Positions 34,474 to 43,714 of a DNA stretch of 64,000 bases are shown one piece after another. The stretch is from contig NZ_FOTD01000010.1 of assembly GCF_900114465.1 (NCBI RefSeq), positions 35,440 through 99,439 on the forward strand, given 5' to 3'. This DNA is from Trichococcus palustris. GTDB taxonomy: Bacteria; Bacillota; Bacilli; Lactobacillales; Aerococcaceae. The notes beneath the pieces are model-generated. The model searched no databases. It had not been told where the DNA came from and was given only the letters and a program-made list of their open reading frames with translations. Position numbers and translations under genes: made by a program. Numbering within the stretch: the first letter of the stretch is position 1; every line of letters starts with the position of its first letter.

Positions 34474-35371
34474 TATCATGGTTGTAGGGAGTATTTCCAC
34501 AGATTTTGTGGTCACTGCAGATAGACGCCCCGAGACGGGCGAAACAATCACTGGAAAAGATTTTAAAACAACGTTTGGAGGAAAAGGGGCCAATCAGGCT
34601 GTCGCAAGTGCACGCTTGGGTGGCCACGTGTCGATGGTAGGGACCGTCGGAAATGATATCTTTGGACAAGAGCTAGTAAAGAATTTAGCGACTAATGGAA
34701 TAGCTGTAAAAAATGTGGAACGGGTTACACATTTCCCTTCCGGATCGGCCCACATCACGATTGTGGACGGGGACAATGCCATCGTCTATATTCCAGGCGC
34801 AAATAATGCCTTCGATCTCGACAGAGTAGAGAAGTTGGCTGCCGAGATGGAACAGACAGACTTGGTTATCATCCAGAATGAACTGCCTCAGGATGTCGTT
34901 GATAAAATCATTGCGGTTTGTTACGAGAAAGATGTCAAAGTTTTGTATAACCCAGCACCTGCAAGAACCTTGGATGAAGATAGTCTTGAAAAAGTGACTT
35001 TCATCACACCAAATGAGAGCGAATTCAAGCTGATGTTTCCTGGTTTAACGGTTTCGGAAGGGGTTAAGAAATATCCTAAGAAATTGATCGTCACTCTTGG
35101 CTCGAAAGGTGTCTGCTACCATGATGGCATTTCAGAGAGGATTATCCCATCCTATCACGTAACGCCGGTAGATACCACAGGAGCAGGGGATACGTTTAAC
35201 GGCGCCTTTGCCGTTGGGATTACCTCAGGGTTGGATATGGAAGCAAGCTTGCATTTCGGCAATCTAGCCGCAGCCTTATCGATTCAGAAGTTCGGTGCTC
35301 AAGGCGGCATGCCAACATTAGAAGAAATGAAAGGAAATGATAAATATGAAAAAACATGGAATATTGAATAG
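34466..35371 (+). CDS. rbsK: Ribokinase
   Basis: 301 aa PfkB-family kinase making ribose-5-phosphate from ribose and ATP. The N-terminal MRNIMVVGSISTDFVV, GKGANQAVASARLGG and C-terminal DTTGAGDTFNGAFA blocks are ribokinase signatures. ATG 34460 is also in frame, but AAGG directly abuts it; 34466 has AAGG at 6 nt. The gene overlaps the rbsR stop and the rbsD start. Confidence 0.92.
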   Translation: MRNIMVVGSISTDFVVTADRRPETGETITGKDFKTTFGGKGANQAVASARLGGHVSMVGTVGNDIFGQELVKNLATNGIAVKNVERVTHFPSGSAHITIVDGDNAIVYIPGANNAFDLDRVEKLAAEMEQTDLVIIQNELPQDVVDKIIAVCYEKDVKVLYNPAPARTLDEDSLEKVTFITPNESEFKLMFPGLTVSEGVKKYPKKLIVTLGSKGVCYHDGISERIIPSYHVTPVDTTGAGDTFNGAFAVGITSGLDMEASLHFGNLAAALSIQKFGAQGGMPTLEEMKGNDKYEKTWNIE

Positions 35372-35741
35372 CGAGATTGCCAAGGTATTGGCTGATTTGG
35401 GCCATACGGATCAGATCGTAATCGGAGATGCTGGCTTGCCGGTGCCGGATGGTGTGAAAAAAATCGACTTATCCCTGCAACTGCATGAACCTTCTTTTCA
35501 GAAAGTATTGGATATTCTATTGAAGGAAATGGAAGTTGAAAAAGTCATTTTAGCCGAAGAGATAAAAGACCAGAACAGTGGGCAATTCCAGGCTGTCAAA
35601 GAGCGAATAGAAGGCGTCGACATTGAATTTGTTACGCATGAGGCGTTCAAAAAACAAACCGGACAGGCAAAAGCCGTTATTCGTACAGGAGAAGCTACAC
35701 CTTATTCAAATATTATTTTGCAATCAGGAGTCCTATTCTAG
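35346..35741 (+). CDS. rbsD: D-ribose pyranase
   Basis: 131 aa, full length for RbsD. It converts beta-pyranose to furanose ribose for ribokinase. The family motifs MKKHGILNSEIAKVLADLGH, DAGLPVP and a conserved C-terminal ATPYSNIILQSGVLF are present; His20 is the expected catalytic residue. It overlaps rbsK by 26 bp. Confidence 0.93.
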   Translation: MKKHGILNSEIAKVLADLGHTDQIVIGDAGLPVPDGVKKIDLSLQLHEPSFQKVLDILLKEMEVEKVILAEEIKDQNSGQFQAVKERIEGVDIEFVTHEAFKKQTGQAKAVIRTGEATPYSNIILQSGVLF

Positions 35742-35752
35742 GAGGTGAAAAC

Positions 35753-37234
35753 ATGGAAGTCGTAATGAGAGGAATCACGAAGAGCTTTGGAAGCAACTCT
35801 GTTTTAAGAGGGGTGGATTTTAATATCCAAGCCGGTGAGGTCCATGCGTTGATGGGCGAAAACGGAGCTGGCAAGTCCACGTTGATGAACATCTTAACGG
35901 GTCTCCATCAATCAGATGAAGGTGAGGTCTTGATTAATGGAGAGGCAAAGACATTCCGTAATCCAAAAGAGGCAGAAGAATATGGCCTGAGCTTTATTCA
36001 CCAAGAGATGAACACTTGGCCAGAATTGACGGTTCTCGAAAATCTGTTTATGGGTAACGAAATCAAAAATAAATTAGGGTGGATCAAAACCAATGAAATG
36101 AGAGCGCTTGCCGAGAAGGCTTTTGAGGAGTTGGGCGTTCAATTGGATTTGGATAGAGAAGTTAAAACATTGTCGGTTGGACAACAACAAATGATTGAAA
36201 TTGCCAAATCATTACTGGCAAACGGTGAAGTCATCATCATGGATGAACCAACCGCTGCATTAACAGAACGAGAGATTGACGTCCTGTTCAAAATCATCCG
36301 TAAGTTGAAAGCGAAGCAAGTAGCCATTATTTATATCTCGCATCGAATGGAAGAAATTTTTAAAATCAGCGACCGGATTACCGTTATGCGTGATGGCGTA
36401 TCCATTGATACCGTCAAAACGACAAACACGACGAATGATGAAGTGGTTCGTAAAATGGTGGGAAGGGATTTGGAGGATTATTATCCCGCTAAAACATCCA
36501 AAATCGGGAAAGTCATTTTTGAAGCCAAGAATTTGATGGGGGACAGAAAATTCAATAATATTTCTTTCCAAGTCAAATCAGGTGAAATCGTCGGTTTTTC
36601 TGGGCTGATGGGAGCCGGCAGGACCGAAATGATGAGAAGCATTTTTGGCATCGACGCGCTGGAAAGTGGCGAGCTTTATCTCGAAGGGAAAAAGATTACG
36701 GTTACGAATCCCAGTGATGCGATTCGCCAAGGTATTGGATTTTTGACCGAAAATAGAAAAGAAGAAGGATTGATTCTTGATTATTCTATTCGGGACAATA
36801 TCAGTTTGCCATCTATTGATGGCTTTCGTAAACATGGATTGATTGATATTCAGGCTGAAAAAGACTTTGTGAAACTGCTGATGCAACGACTTAACGTGAA
36901 GGCTGAGGGGCAAGAAGATGTTGTTTCCAGTTTATCAGGCGGAAACCAACAGAAAGTGGTTTTAGCCAAATGGATTGGAATCGGATCAAAGGTCTTGATT
37001 TTGGATGAACCAACCCGAGGCGTTGACGTTGGTGCGAAACGTGAAATCTATCAGTTGATGAATGAATTGGCAGATAGAGGAGTTGCAATCATCATGGTAT
37101 CTAGTGATTTGCCAGAAATTTTAGGTGTCAGTGATCGTATCATTGTTGTCCATGAAGGGAACATAGCTGGAGAATTGTCTAAAACGGAGGCAACCGAAGA
37201 AAAAATCATGAAACTAGCAACGGGGGTAATGTAA
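35753..37234 (+). CDS. rbsA: Ribose ABC transporter, double ATPase
   Basis: 493 aa with two ABC domains. The first (about 1-225) has Walker A GENGAGKST, LSVGQQQMIEIAKSL and the Walker B IIMDEPTAAL. The second (about 250-490) has the degenerate GLMGAGRTEM loop usual for sugar importers, then LSGGNQQKVVLAKW and LILDEPTRGVD. It powers ribose import with RbsC. GGAGG lies 7 nt before the ATG. Confidence 0.95.
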   Translation: MEVVMRGITKSFGSNSVLRGVDFNIQAGEVHALMGENGAGKSTLMNILTGLHQSDEGEVLINGEAKTFRNPKEAEEYGLSFIHQEMNTWPELTVLENLFMGNEIKNKLGWIKTNEMRALAEKAFEELGVQLDLDREVKTLSVGQQQMIEIAKSLLANGEVIIMDEPTAALTEREIDVLFKIIRKLKAKQVAIIYISHRMEEIFKISDRITVMRDGVSIDTVKTTNTTNDEVVRKMVGRDLEDYYPAKTSKIGKVIFEAKNLMGDRKFNNISFQVKSGEIVGFSGLMGAGRTEMMRSIFGIDALESGELYLEGKKITVTNPSDAIRQGIGFLTENRKEEGLILDYSIRDNISLPSIDGFRKHGLIDIQAEKDFVKLLMQRLNVKAEGQEDVVSSLSGGNQQKVVLAKWIGIGSKVLILDEPTRGVDVGAKREIYQLMNELADRGVAIIMVSSDLPEILGVSDRIIVVHEGNIAGELSKTEATEEKIMKLATGVM

Positions 37235-38209
37235 ATGAATTCAGAAACGAAAACTATTAAAATCGCTAAAAATAAGACAAATTCCAAGGATTTATTAGGG
37301 AAGTTGGGTCCTTTACTTGCATTAATCGTATTGATCGTCTTTGTTACCATACTAAATCCTAATTTCATTGCGACGACAAATCTATTGAATCTTTTACGAC
37401 AAGTATCAACAAATGCCCTTATTGCATTTGGGATGACTTTTGTTATCATCACGGGAGGCATTGACTTATCTGTTGGCTCAACATTGGCTCTCAGCAGTGC
37501 CTTGATGGCGGGTTTGATTGCTTCAGGGTTAGATCCAGTATTGGCCATGACAGTTGGAGCAATGCTTGGGGCCTTTCTTGGAGCATGTAACGGGTTATTG
37601 ATAACCAAAGGGAAGATGGCTCCGTTTATTGCAACTTTGGCAACGATGACGATATTTCGCGGACTTACCTTAGTATATACTGACGGAAATCCCATTACAG
37701 GAATCGGCGATAGCTTTATCTTCAAATTCATGGGTCGGGGTTATCTGCTAGGCGTTCCATTCCCAGTTGTATTGATGTTGATTTTCTTCGCCATCCTATA
37801 TGTCGTGCTCCACAAAATGACATTCGGCAGAAAAACATTTGCACTAGGGGGCAATGAAAAAGCTTCCTACATTGCTGGGATTAAGAGCGATCGCATAAAA
37901 ATCGCAATCTATTCGATTTCGGGTTTGATGGCTTCTGTTGCGGGTATCATCATCACCTCGCGTCTGAATTCCGCTCAACCCACTGCGGGTAATGCTTATG
38001 AAATGGATGCGATCGCTTCCGTTGTATTAGGTGGAACTAGTTTATCAGGTGGTCGTGGAAGACTGGTCGGAACATTGATTGGGGCATTGATTATAGGGAC
38101 ATTGAATAACGGATTAAATCTATTAGGAGTATCCAGCTTCTACCAACAGGTTGTAAAAGGCATAGTCATTATTATTGCCGTATTGATTGATCGCAAAAAC
38201 AAAAAATAG
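37235..38209 (+). CDS. rbsC: Ribose ABC transporter permease
   Basis: 324 aa integral membrane protein with about eight to ten hydrophobic segments and the family motif GGIDLSVGSTLALSSA (about 70) plus an EAA-like GRKTFALGGNEKASYIAGI region. It starts immediately after the rbsA stop (TAAATG), so translation is coupled. Confidence 0.94.
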   Translation: MNSETKTIKIAKNKTNSKDLLGKLGPLLALIVLIVFVTILNPNFIATTNLLNLLRQVSTNALIAFGMTFVIITGGIDLSVGSTLALSSALMAGLIASGLDPVLAMTVGAMLGAFLGACNGLLITKGKMAPFIATLATMTIFRGLTLVYTDGNPITGIGDSFIFKFMGRGYLLGVPFPVVLMLIFFAILYVVLHKMTFGRKTFALGGNEKASYIAGIKSDRIKIAIYSISGLMASVAGIIITSRLNSAQPTAGNAYEMDAIASVVLGGTSLSGGRGRLVGTLIGALIIGTLNNGLNLLGVSSFYQQVVKGIVIIIAVLIDRKNKK

Positions 38210-38220
38210 GGGGAAAAAAG

Positions 38221-39150
38221 ATGAAAAAATTATTTGGGATGACGGCGGCAGCACTATTACTATTGGCAGGATGTGGCGGTGCAACATTAGAAGGTGAAAA
38301 TGCTGAAAGCACAGCTGTTAAAGAGAAAGAGCCTTCCGAGTTGGTCGTCGGTGCTTCCTTATCGACGCTGAACAATCCGTTTTTTATCTCTCTAGAAGCA
38401 GGAATCAATGGTTTAGCGGAAGAAAACGGATCGAAAGTAATCAGTGTGGATGCACAGGATGATACAGCAAAACAAACGAATGATATCGATGATCTGATTC
38501 AACAAGGGGTAGATATCCTGTTGATTAATCCTGTTGATTCAGCAGCGATTGCTCCAGCAGTCGAAGCCGCTAATAGTGCCGGAATTCCAGTAATCACGAT
38601 TGACCGTTCCAGCGAGGGGGGACAAGTGGTAACCTTAGTCGCTTCTGATAATGCGGCCGGAGGAAAAATGGCAGCTGACTACATCACAAAAATCTCTGGC
38701 GAAAAGGCCAACACCGTTCAATTAGAAGGTACCCCAGGTGCGTCTGCAACACGTGAAAGAGGAGAAGGGTTCTCTAATATCGCCGCAACATCATTGAATC
38801 TTTTGGATAGCCAAACCGCTAACTTTGACCGTGCAGAAGGTCTAACGGTTATGGAAAATATGCTACAAGCTCACACAGACATCAAAGCCGTATTTGCTCA
38901 AAATGACGAAATGGCATTAGGAGCTATCGAAGCTATTGAAGCGGCAGGTTTAACAGGAAAAATTCAAGTAGTTGGATTTGATGGGACAGAAGATGGGCTC
39001 GCTGCCGTAAAAGCTGGAACTCTAAGTGCAACCGTTGCGCAACAACCCGAAGAAATGGGGAAACTTGCCATACAAGCAGCATATGATTATTTCGCTGGTA
39101 AGACTGTCGAAAAATACATCGCTTCGCCACTTGAGCTGATTACGAAATAA
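38221..39150 (+). CDS. rbsB: Ribose-binding lipoprotein
   Basis: 309 aa. A lipoprotein signal peptide (MKKLFGMTAAALLLLAGC, lipobox LAGC, Cys18) is followed by a short linker and a periplasmic-binding-protein fold (ASLSTLNNPFFISLEAG, NPVDSAAIAPAVEAAN, NDEMALGAIEAIEAAG). It captures ribose outside the cell for RbsAC. It is the last gene of the rbs operon. Confidence 0.94.
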   Translation: MKKLFGMTAAALLLLAGCGGATLEGENAESTAVKEKEPSELVVGASLSTLNNPFFISLEAGINGLAEENGSKVISVDAQDDTAKQTNDIDDLIQQGVDILLINPVDSAAIAPAVEAANSAGIPVITIDRSSEGGQVVTLVASDNAAGGKMAADYITKISGEKANTVQLEGTPGASATRERGEGFSNIAATSLNLLDSQTANFDRAEGLTVMENMLQAHTDIKAVFAQNDEMALGAIEAIEAAGLTGKIQVVGFDGTEDGLAAVKAGTLSATVAQQPEEMGKLAIQAAYDYFAGKTVEKYIASPLELITK

Positions 39151-39341
39151 AAATGGATAGATATTGAAGATATAAATAATCCAATAAGAGAAGGGCTTCC
39201 TCAACCAGATATTTTATTCTGGTTTTGAGACAGCCAGTCGAAAAACGAGTTTTTAGTTTTCGGGTTATTTGTTAAGATACAACTCTAAAATGGCTTTTAC
39301 ACAAATTTTTACTAACAAAAATCTATTAGAAGACAAAAAAG

Positions 39342-39382
39342 GATGTTCTCTCAAAAAATAATTTGAGGGAGCATCTTTTTCA
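39342..39382. terminator. Terminator downstream of rbs operon
   Basis: GATGTTCTCTCAAA and TTTGAGGGAGCATC arms with a T5 tail. A weaker hairpin (CTCAACCAGA/TCTGGTTTTGAG) lies at about 39200-39228 without a T run. Confidence 0.8.
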
Positions 39383-39437
39383 TATCTAGTGGAAAGCTCA
39401 ATTTTCAAAAGCAGCATCATATACTGCGATGGTATGA

Positions 39438-39749
39438 TTAACCTTTCCCATTTCCTAAAATGTAACGATTGTTGATGAATTTACCTTTGTGCTGCCCGCT
39501 CTCGATGGTGAGATAGCCTCTTTCCACTAATTCTTTTTTGTGTTTCCGGAAACGTTGATTGCTGATCTTCAGATCACTGCAGATCAACTCGACCGATGGA
39601 AAGTCCGTTTCCCCGGATCCCGTACAGGCGGCGATGTAGCAATAGATTCCCTTCGCCTCGATGCTCAAGTGCCGATCGCTTATCATCCTGTTCGGGATGA
39701 CTCCGTAACCCATCGACAATACATCTAAATTTCCCATCATTTTTTCCAT
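39438..39749 (-). CDS. Small HTH protein (replication-initiator-like winged helix)
   Basis: 103 aa. SIEAKGIYCYIAACTG, PSVELICSDLKISNQRFRKH and KELVERGYLTIE form the winged-helix (HTH_36) unit often seen at the N-terminus of phage and plasmid replication or primosome proteins. No further domain is present, so this may be a stand-alone DNA-binding protein or a relic. GAGGG lies 9 nt before ATG 39749; an open frame upstream to 39971 has no family similarity. The upstream 389-bp gap holds only the hairpin at 40021. Confidence 0.62.
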   Translation of the reverse strand: MEKMMGNLDVLSMGYGVIPNRMISDRHLSIEAKGIYCYIAACTGSGETDFPSVELICSDLKISNQRFRKHKKELVERGYLTIESGQHKGKFINNRYILGNGKG

Positions 39750-40020
39750 ATTTCTTAGCCCTCTTTCGTTATGTAGTCGGCAACGGGCAGCCGCATCTGC
39801 GACGCCGATTATTGCCGTCATTAATAAAGACGAAGGAAAAGATAAATGTGTAACCTTTTTTTGGAAAAAATAGAAAATATTCTTGAGCGTTTCTCCCTGT
39901 CGAGGAAAGAACGCCATTTTGATCGATCCTTCTTTGAAGGATATCCAAATACAACTGGTCGGTATTCCCATGTGCTTCCGGATGGCCTATGTTGCAGAAT
40001 GATGAGCTGGTATAAATAAG

Positions 40021-40066
40021 AAATTCCCGTCCTTTCAGGTGAATGAACCTGAAGGGGCGGGAATTT
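40021..40066. terminator. Terminator of the interrupted oxidoreductase gene
   Basis: AAATTCCCGTCC..TCAGGT and ACCTGA..GGGGCGGGAATTT arms. Read on the minus strand it is followed by a T-rich run, and lies 73 bp past the oxidoreductase stop. Confidence 0.78.
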
Positions 40067-40545
40067 GTTCGGAACAGCTTCTCACTGTGAAAAGACAAAA
40101 CGCATTGTCGTGCCTTTCCAGGAATCATCCTGCTTACATTATTTAACGATGCCGAAGCCACCGGTCCAAGTGATTTCTTCTTTTATGGCCAATGTCATCT
40201 GCAGGAACCCAAAAGCTTCCAGTTCGCGTGCGCGTTTCAAGCTGCCAGCGTCAATGACAGTTAAAGGACTGTCTTTCAGTGCGCTGATCAATTGCTCTTT
40301 AGCGTCGTTGAAATCAGAAACCAGCAACACGACAGTAGGGATTTCACCGCCGACTTTACCGGAATCCAAGGTTGCTGCGAAATTTGTGTTGAAGCCCTTG
40401 ACCACTTTGCTGTTTGGAAGTTTCTTTTGGATTTCCGAAGCAGCAGAACCGTCCGCAGGCACAACAAGTTCATCCCAAGTTTCAAAGTTTAATGGATTGG
40501 TGATATCGATGACTACTTTTCCTTCCAATTGCTCTTTATCTTCAA

Positions 40546-41880
40546 TCCGACAGAAGACTCCCACCTCAAGGAATGATAGGGGCATAGCCCACTGAGTAGG
40601 CGGGAGATGAATGTCGGTAGGCGTCAGCCTATTTGTTTGTCGAAAAATCCTTGACCTCCTGCACCTTTGCATTTGATAGCGAACTTACGTTCGTGTATAA
40701 TATATGATATAAGGAGGTGAGCAGCCATGATCATCCACAAAGCATACAAGTTCCGACTCTACCCTACGAACGAACAGCAGGTTCTGATTGGGAAGACCAT
40801 TGGCTGCTCCCGTTTCGTGTTCAATCACTTTCTGTCCGAATGGAACCAAACCTATGAGGATACAGGAACAGGTCTGAGCTATGCCACATGCTCGGCCAAT
40901 CTGACAGCGCTGAAGAAGGAAGCAGACACCCTCTGGCTGCAGGAAGTGGATAGCATCGCATTACAGTCCTCTTTGCGGCATCTCAGCGATTCCTTCGACC
41001 GTTTTTTCAAAAAGCAGAACAGTGCGCCGCGCTTCAAGAGCAAACGGAACCCCGTCCAGTCCTACACAACAAAGCAAACGAACGGGAATATTGCTATCGT
41101 GGGAAACAAACTGAAACTGCCCAAATTGGGGTTGGTCCCTTTTGCCAAGTCCAAGGAAGTGGACGGAAGGATCCTGAGCGCCACCATAAGGCGGAATCCG
41201 TCGGCTTGAAGGATTTTGCCGTCCTTTCCGATGAAACCGCATACAAGAATCTGCGGCCTTTCCGCAAACTGGAACGGAAACTTGCCAAGGAACAAAAAGT
41301 GCTTTCCAGACGGTGGGAGCAAGCCAAAAAAGATGGGCGCAAACTCTCCGAATCAAAAAACTATCAGAAACAACGCGCTAAAGTAGCCGGAATCCATGAA
41401 CAAATCAGCAATGCCAGAACCGATTACCTGCAGAAAATATCGACCGAGATCATCAAAAACCACGACATCATCGGCATCAAGGATCTGCAGGTTTCCAACC
41501 TGGTCAAGAACCACAAGCTAGCAAAAGCCATCAGCGACTCCAGTTGGTCCCAGTTCCGGAAAATGCTGGAATACAAAGCTTGCTGGTACGGCAAGCAGAT
41601 TGTTGCAGTGGCCCGAAACTTTCCCTCCAGCCAACTGTGTTCCGGATGCGGATACCAAAACAAAGACGTGAAGAATCTCGCCGTCCGTGAATGGGATTGC
41701 CCGGAATGCCACACCCACCATGACCGGGATCTGAACGCAAGCATCAATATCAAGAAGGAAGCCTTGAGGCTTCTAACCGCAGGAATCTGCGGGGATAGCC
41801 TACTCAATTAACCGGGGGATACTTCGGTGTTCGTAGGAATCCTCCACCTCTAAGCGAATGCGTAGGTGGGGGTAGTTCAA
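40546..41880 (+). mobile_element. IS200/IS605-family tnpB-only element (1335 bp)
   Basis: The element carries tnpB but no tnpA transposase. Left flank ends TTCAA (40541-40545) and the right end also finishes TTCAA (41876-41880), so the boundary is exact to within that 5-bp identity; removal restores the host gene. TTCAA is therefore the apparent target-adjacent motif. Subterminal hairpins are visible at both ends (right: CCACCTC..TAGGTGG at 41843-41868). A related right end is present at 63630. Confidence 0.83.
40727..41811 (+). pseudogene. tnpB: tnpB with internal deletion and frameshift
   Basis: Two frames: 40727-41209 (160 aa, IHKAYKFRLYPTNEQQ start, REVDG-like [19 protein letters not shown]) and a shifted frame to 41811 ending with the [18 protein letters not shown] zinc finger and [11 protein letters not shown]. 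The junction reads RRNPS directly into [12 protein letters not shown], so about 25-30 residues holding the RuvC-I Asp (GIDxGLKDF) are missing. The RuvC-II position reads IKDLQVSNL, with Lys where Glu is normal. The RNA-guided nuclease should be dead. AAGGAGGTG precedes ATG 40727. Confidence 0.83.
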
Positions 41881-41896
41881 ATCGATTGATCACATC
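41760..41896 (+). ncRNA. Putative omega-RNA (reRNA) of the IS605 element
   Basis: TnpB systems make a guide RNA from the 3' end of tnpB through the right end, with the flanking DNA as guide. Here the conserved right-end hairpin (41843-41868) is followed by the element end at 41880, so the guide would begin ATCGATTGATCACATC at 41881. Bounds are approximate and transcription is inferred from the family. Confidence 0.4.
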
Positions 41897-42137
41897 ATCG
41901 ACAGCAGGATAAGGTACTGCCAATACAATGATTTCATCGAGTTTTGCATCAGTTTCATGGACAACGTATTTCACGACGTTTCCTGCAGTTTCAAAATTCT
42001 TTGCGATTGCTGCCGCTATATTGCCTTTTCCGAAGATTGTAATGTTCATTTTAAGTTCCTCCTAATAAATTTGATAGTAATGGAATGGGCTATTTATCCC
42101 ATGAATGTATTATAGATATCCCGGCTATCATTTTGTA

Positions 42138-42180
42138 AGTAGGTACTTTTTTATTAGTGGGTTACAAAAAAGTGCGTACT
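42138..42180. promoter_or_regulatory. HxlR-type operator, divergent
   Basis: AGTAGGTACTTTTTT (42138-42152) and AAAAAAGTGCGTACT (42166-42180) form a 15-bp inverted repeat with two mismatches and a 13-nt spacer. It lies between the disrupted oxidoreductase and the monooxygenase gene, 60-90 bp from each start. The same half-site appears at 12613 and 62421. Confidence 0.7.
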
Positions 42181-42240
42181 AGTCAGCCGTAAGGTTGTCA
42201 GATAAGATAATGATTATTAAATTTGATTGGGGTTGGGAAC

Positions 42241-42600
42241 ATGTTTGAACATATCTCTTGGATTTTTGAGGTGACATTAAACAGTAAGGACTTGTCCGGG
42301 CTGAAAGAATTAATGAATGAAATGGTAGACGCAACAAAGGAAAATGAACCCGGAACACTAGCTTACGAATGGACTGTTTCAGAAGATGGGACAATTTGCC
42401 ATATTTATGAATGTTATGCGAGTGATGAAGCTACTTTAGCGCATCTTGCGATGTTTAAAGAAAAATATGCTGCTCGTTTGATGACATTTGGCGATGCGAC
42501 AAATTTTGTCGTTTATGGCGCACCGAATGCAGCTGTAATTGAAGCTTTGGACGGTTTTGGTGCTGACTATAGGGCGCCTATCGGGGGCTTCAGACGTTAA
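42241..42600 (+). CDS. Antibiotic-biosynthesis-monooxygenase-like (quinol monooxygenase) protein
   Basis: 119 aa with the dimeric ferredoxin-like ABM fold: FEVTLNSKDLSGLKELMNEM, then EPGTLAYEWTVSEDGTICHI and a conserved His-rich segment. Such proteins oxidise small quinols or similar compounds, or detoxify. GGGGTTGGG lies a few nt before ATG 42241. It is divergent from the disrupted oxidoreductase and shares the HxlR-type operator, so it probably belongs to the same stress response. The SDR gene follows. Confidence 0.82.
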   Translation: MFEHISWIFEVTLNSKDLSGLKELMNEMVDATKENEPGTLAYEWTVSEDGTICHIYECYASDEATLAHLAMFKEKYAARLMTFGDATNFVVYGAPNAAVIEALDGFGADYRAPIGGFRR

Positions 42601-42663
42601 GCGTTCACCAATGCTGCTTTGCATTTGATGAATGCTGAAAACAAAAGGAGGGAAATGCTAATC

Positions 42664-43524
42664 ATGAAAAGTATCGAGGAATTATTAGGATATCAAAATA
42701 AGACAGTCGTAATCACGGGTGCGGCTTCCGGTATGGCAAAGGCTGCCACAGAATTATTATTGAGCTTAGGAGCGAAAGTTTATGTGGTCGATCGCAATGA
42801 GACTGATTTGCCCGTGTTTCAATTCATTTCTGGTGATTTAAGCAAAAAAGTGACCATTGATGAGGTTGTTGAACAATTACCCGCGAAGATTGACGCTCTG
42901 TTTATGTGTCATGGTGTAGGCATCGGCAAAGGCAAAGAAAAATTCATCCAGATGGTTAATTTTGTTGGCCAACGTTACATGGTTGAGCAATTATTGCCGA
43001 GATTGGTGGATGCCGGATCGGTGACGTTCATTTCATCGACAGGTGGTTATGGCTGGGAGCATAATATGCAGCATGTTGGTGAAGTGTTGGCTTGTTCAAC
43101 CTTTGAAGCGAGTGAAAAATGGGTTGATGAGCACTTGGATCTATTTACAGATGGACAATCCCCGGATCCTTATCAGTTTTCCAAACAATGCGTCAGCGCA
43201 TACGTAAAAGAAAAAACGCGTGCACCGGAGTTCATCGGCCGCAAAATCCGGATCAACGCTATCGCCCCGAGCTTTACTTCTACGGCTTTGATCAAAGAGT
43301 TTAACCTGGCTGCCAGCAATGATGGCACGGAAGCCGGCGGCGAAAAAGTAATGTACGATCTGTTCCTGAAGAGCTGGAATGGGCGTGCAGGTTTGCCGGA
43401 AGAAATGGGCTATCCGCTGGTGTTTATCGGCAGCGACCTATTTAGTTATCTGAGCGGTCAGGTTCTGTATATTGACTATGGCATGACCGGTGAATTGGAT
43501 TATCGAGCTGCAAGTGCAAAATAA
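42664..43524 (+). CDS. Short-chain dehydrogenase/reductase
   Basis: 286 aa SDR. The cofactor motif TGAASGMAKA (about 17-26), CHGVGIGKGK, FISSTGGYGWEH with the catalytic Ser, and the active-site YQFSK are visible; IDYGMTGELDY is near the C-terminus. It resembles 3-alpha-hydroxysteroid-dehydrogenase-like SDRs with a long C-terminal part. AGGAGGG lies 12 nt before ATG 42664 and 3 nt before ATG 42655, so either start is possible. Co-directional with the monooxygenase 64 bp upstream. Confidence 0.85.
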   Translation: MKSIEELLGYQNKTVVITGAASGMAKAATELLLSLGAKVYVVDRNETDLPVFQFISGDLSKKVTIDEVVEQLPAKIDALFMCHGVGIGKGKEKFIQMVNFVGQRYMVEQLLPRLVDAGSVTFISSTGGYGWEHNMQHVGEVLACSTFEASEKWVDEHLDLFTDGQSPDPYQFSKQCVSAYVKEKTRAPEFIGRKIRINAIAPSFTSTALIKEFNLAASNDGTEAGGEKVMYDLFLKSWNGRAGLPEEMGYPLVFIGSDLFSYLSGQVLYIDYGMTGELDYRAASAK

Positions 43525-43548
43525 TACATCTCCAAAATAAGGGAAACA

Positions 43549-43586
43549 GAACCCGGAAACCTCTCGGCAGGTTTCCGGGTTCTTTG
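43549..43586. terminator. Terminator of SDR gene
   Basis: GAACCCGGAAACCT and AGGTTTCCGGGTTC perfect 14-bp arms, 6-nt loop, TTT tail. Confidence 0.87.
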
Positions 43587-43654
43587 CCGTATATTTTAGG
43601 CCGGCTGAAGGGGATATTCGGTTTTGCCTGTCAAAACTGTTCGGAAAAGGATAC

Positions 43655-43683
43655 TTTTCACAAAGTCATTTAGATGTTAGACT
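43655..43683 (+). promoter_or_regulatory. Promoter of first T-box operon
   Basis: TTTTCA (43655-43660), 17-nt spacer, TAGACT (43678-43683) with an extended -10 (TGT-TAGACT). The second T-box copy has the same arrangement. Confidence 0.6.
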
Positions 43684-43714
43684 TTGTCTATGAATTGAGA
43701 CATACAAAAAAAGA

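Larger units (their letters stand above)
40139..42049 (-). pseudogene. NAD(P)-binding oxidoreductase split by IS element
   Basis: The gene starts at ATG 42049 (AGGAGG upstream; MNITIFGKGNIAAAIAKNF, a Rossmann motif) and is broken after base 41881. It resumes at 40545 and ends at the TAA 40139-40141. Joining 42049-41881 to 40545-40139 gives exactly 576 bases, an uninterrupted 191-aa frame reading DDVINRFEDKEQLEGK over the junction. The whole resembles NADPH-dependent F420-reductase-like dinucleotide-binding proteins (VVKGFNTNFA). The insertion has inactivated it unless the element excises. The HxlR-type operator at 42138 probably controlled it. Confidence 0.85.

Noticed and set aside
39750..39971. 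N-terminal extension of the HTH protein
   Set aside because: The extension is not family-like, whereas ATG 39749 has a ribosome site and begins the winged-helix unit.
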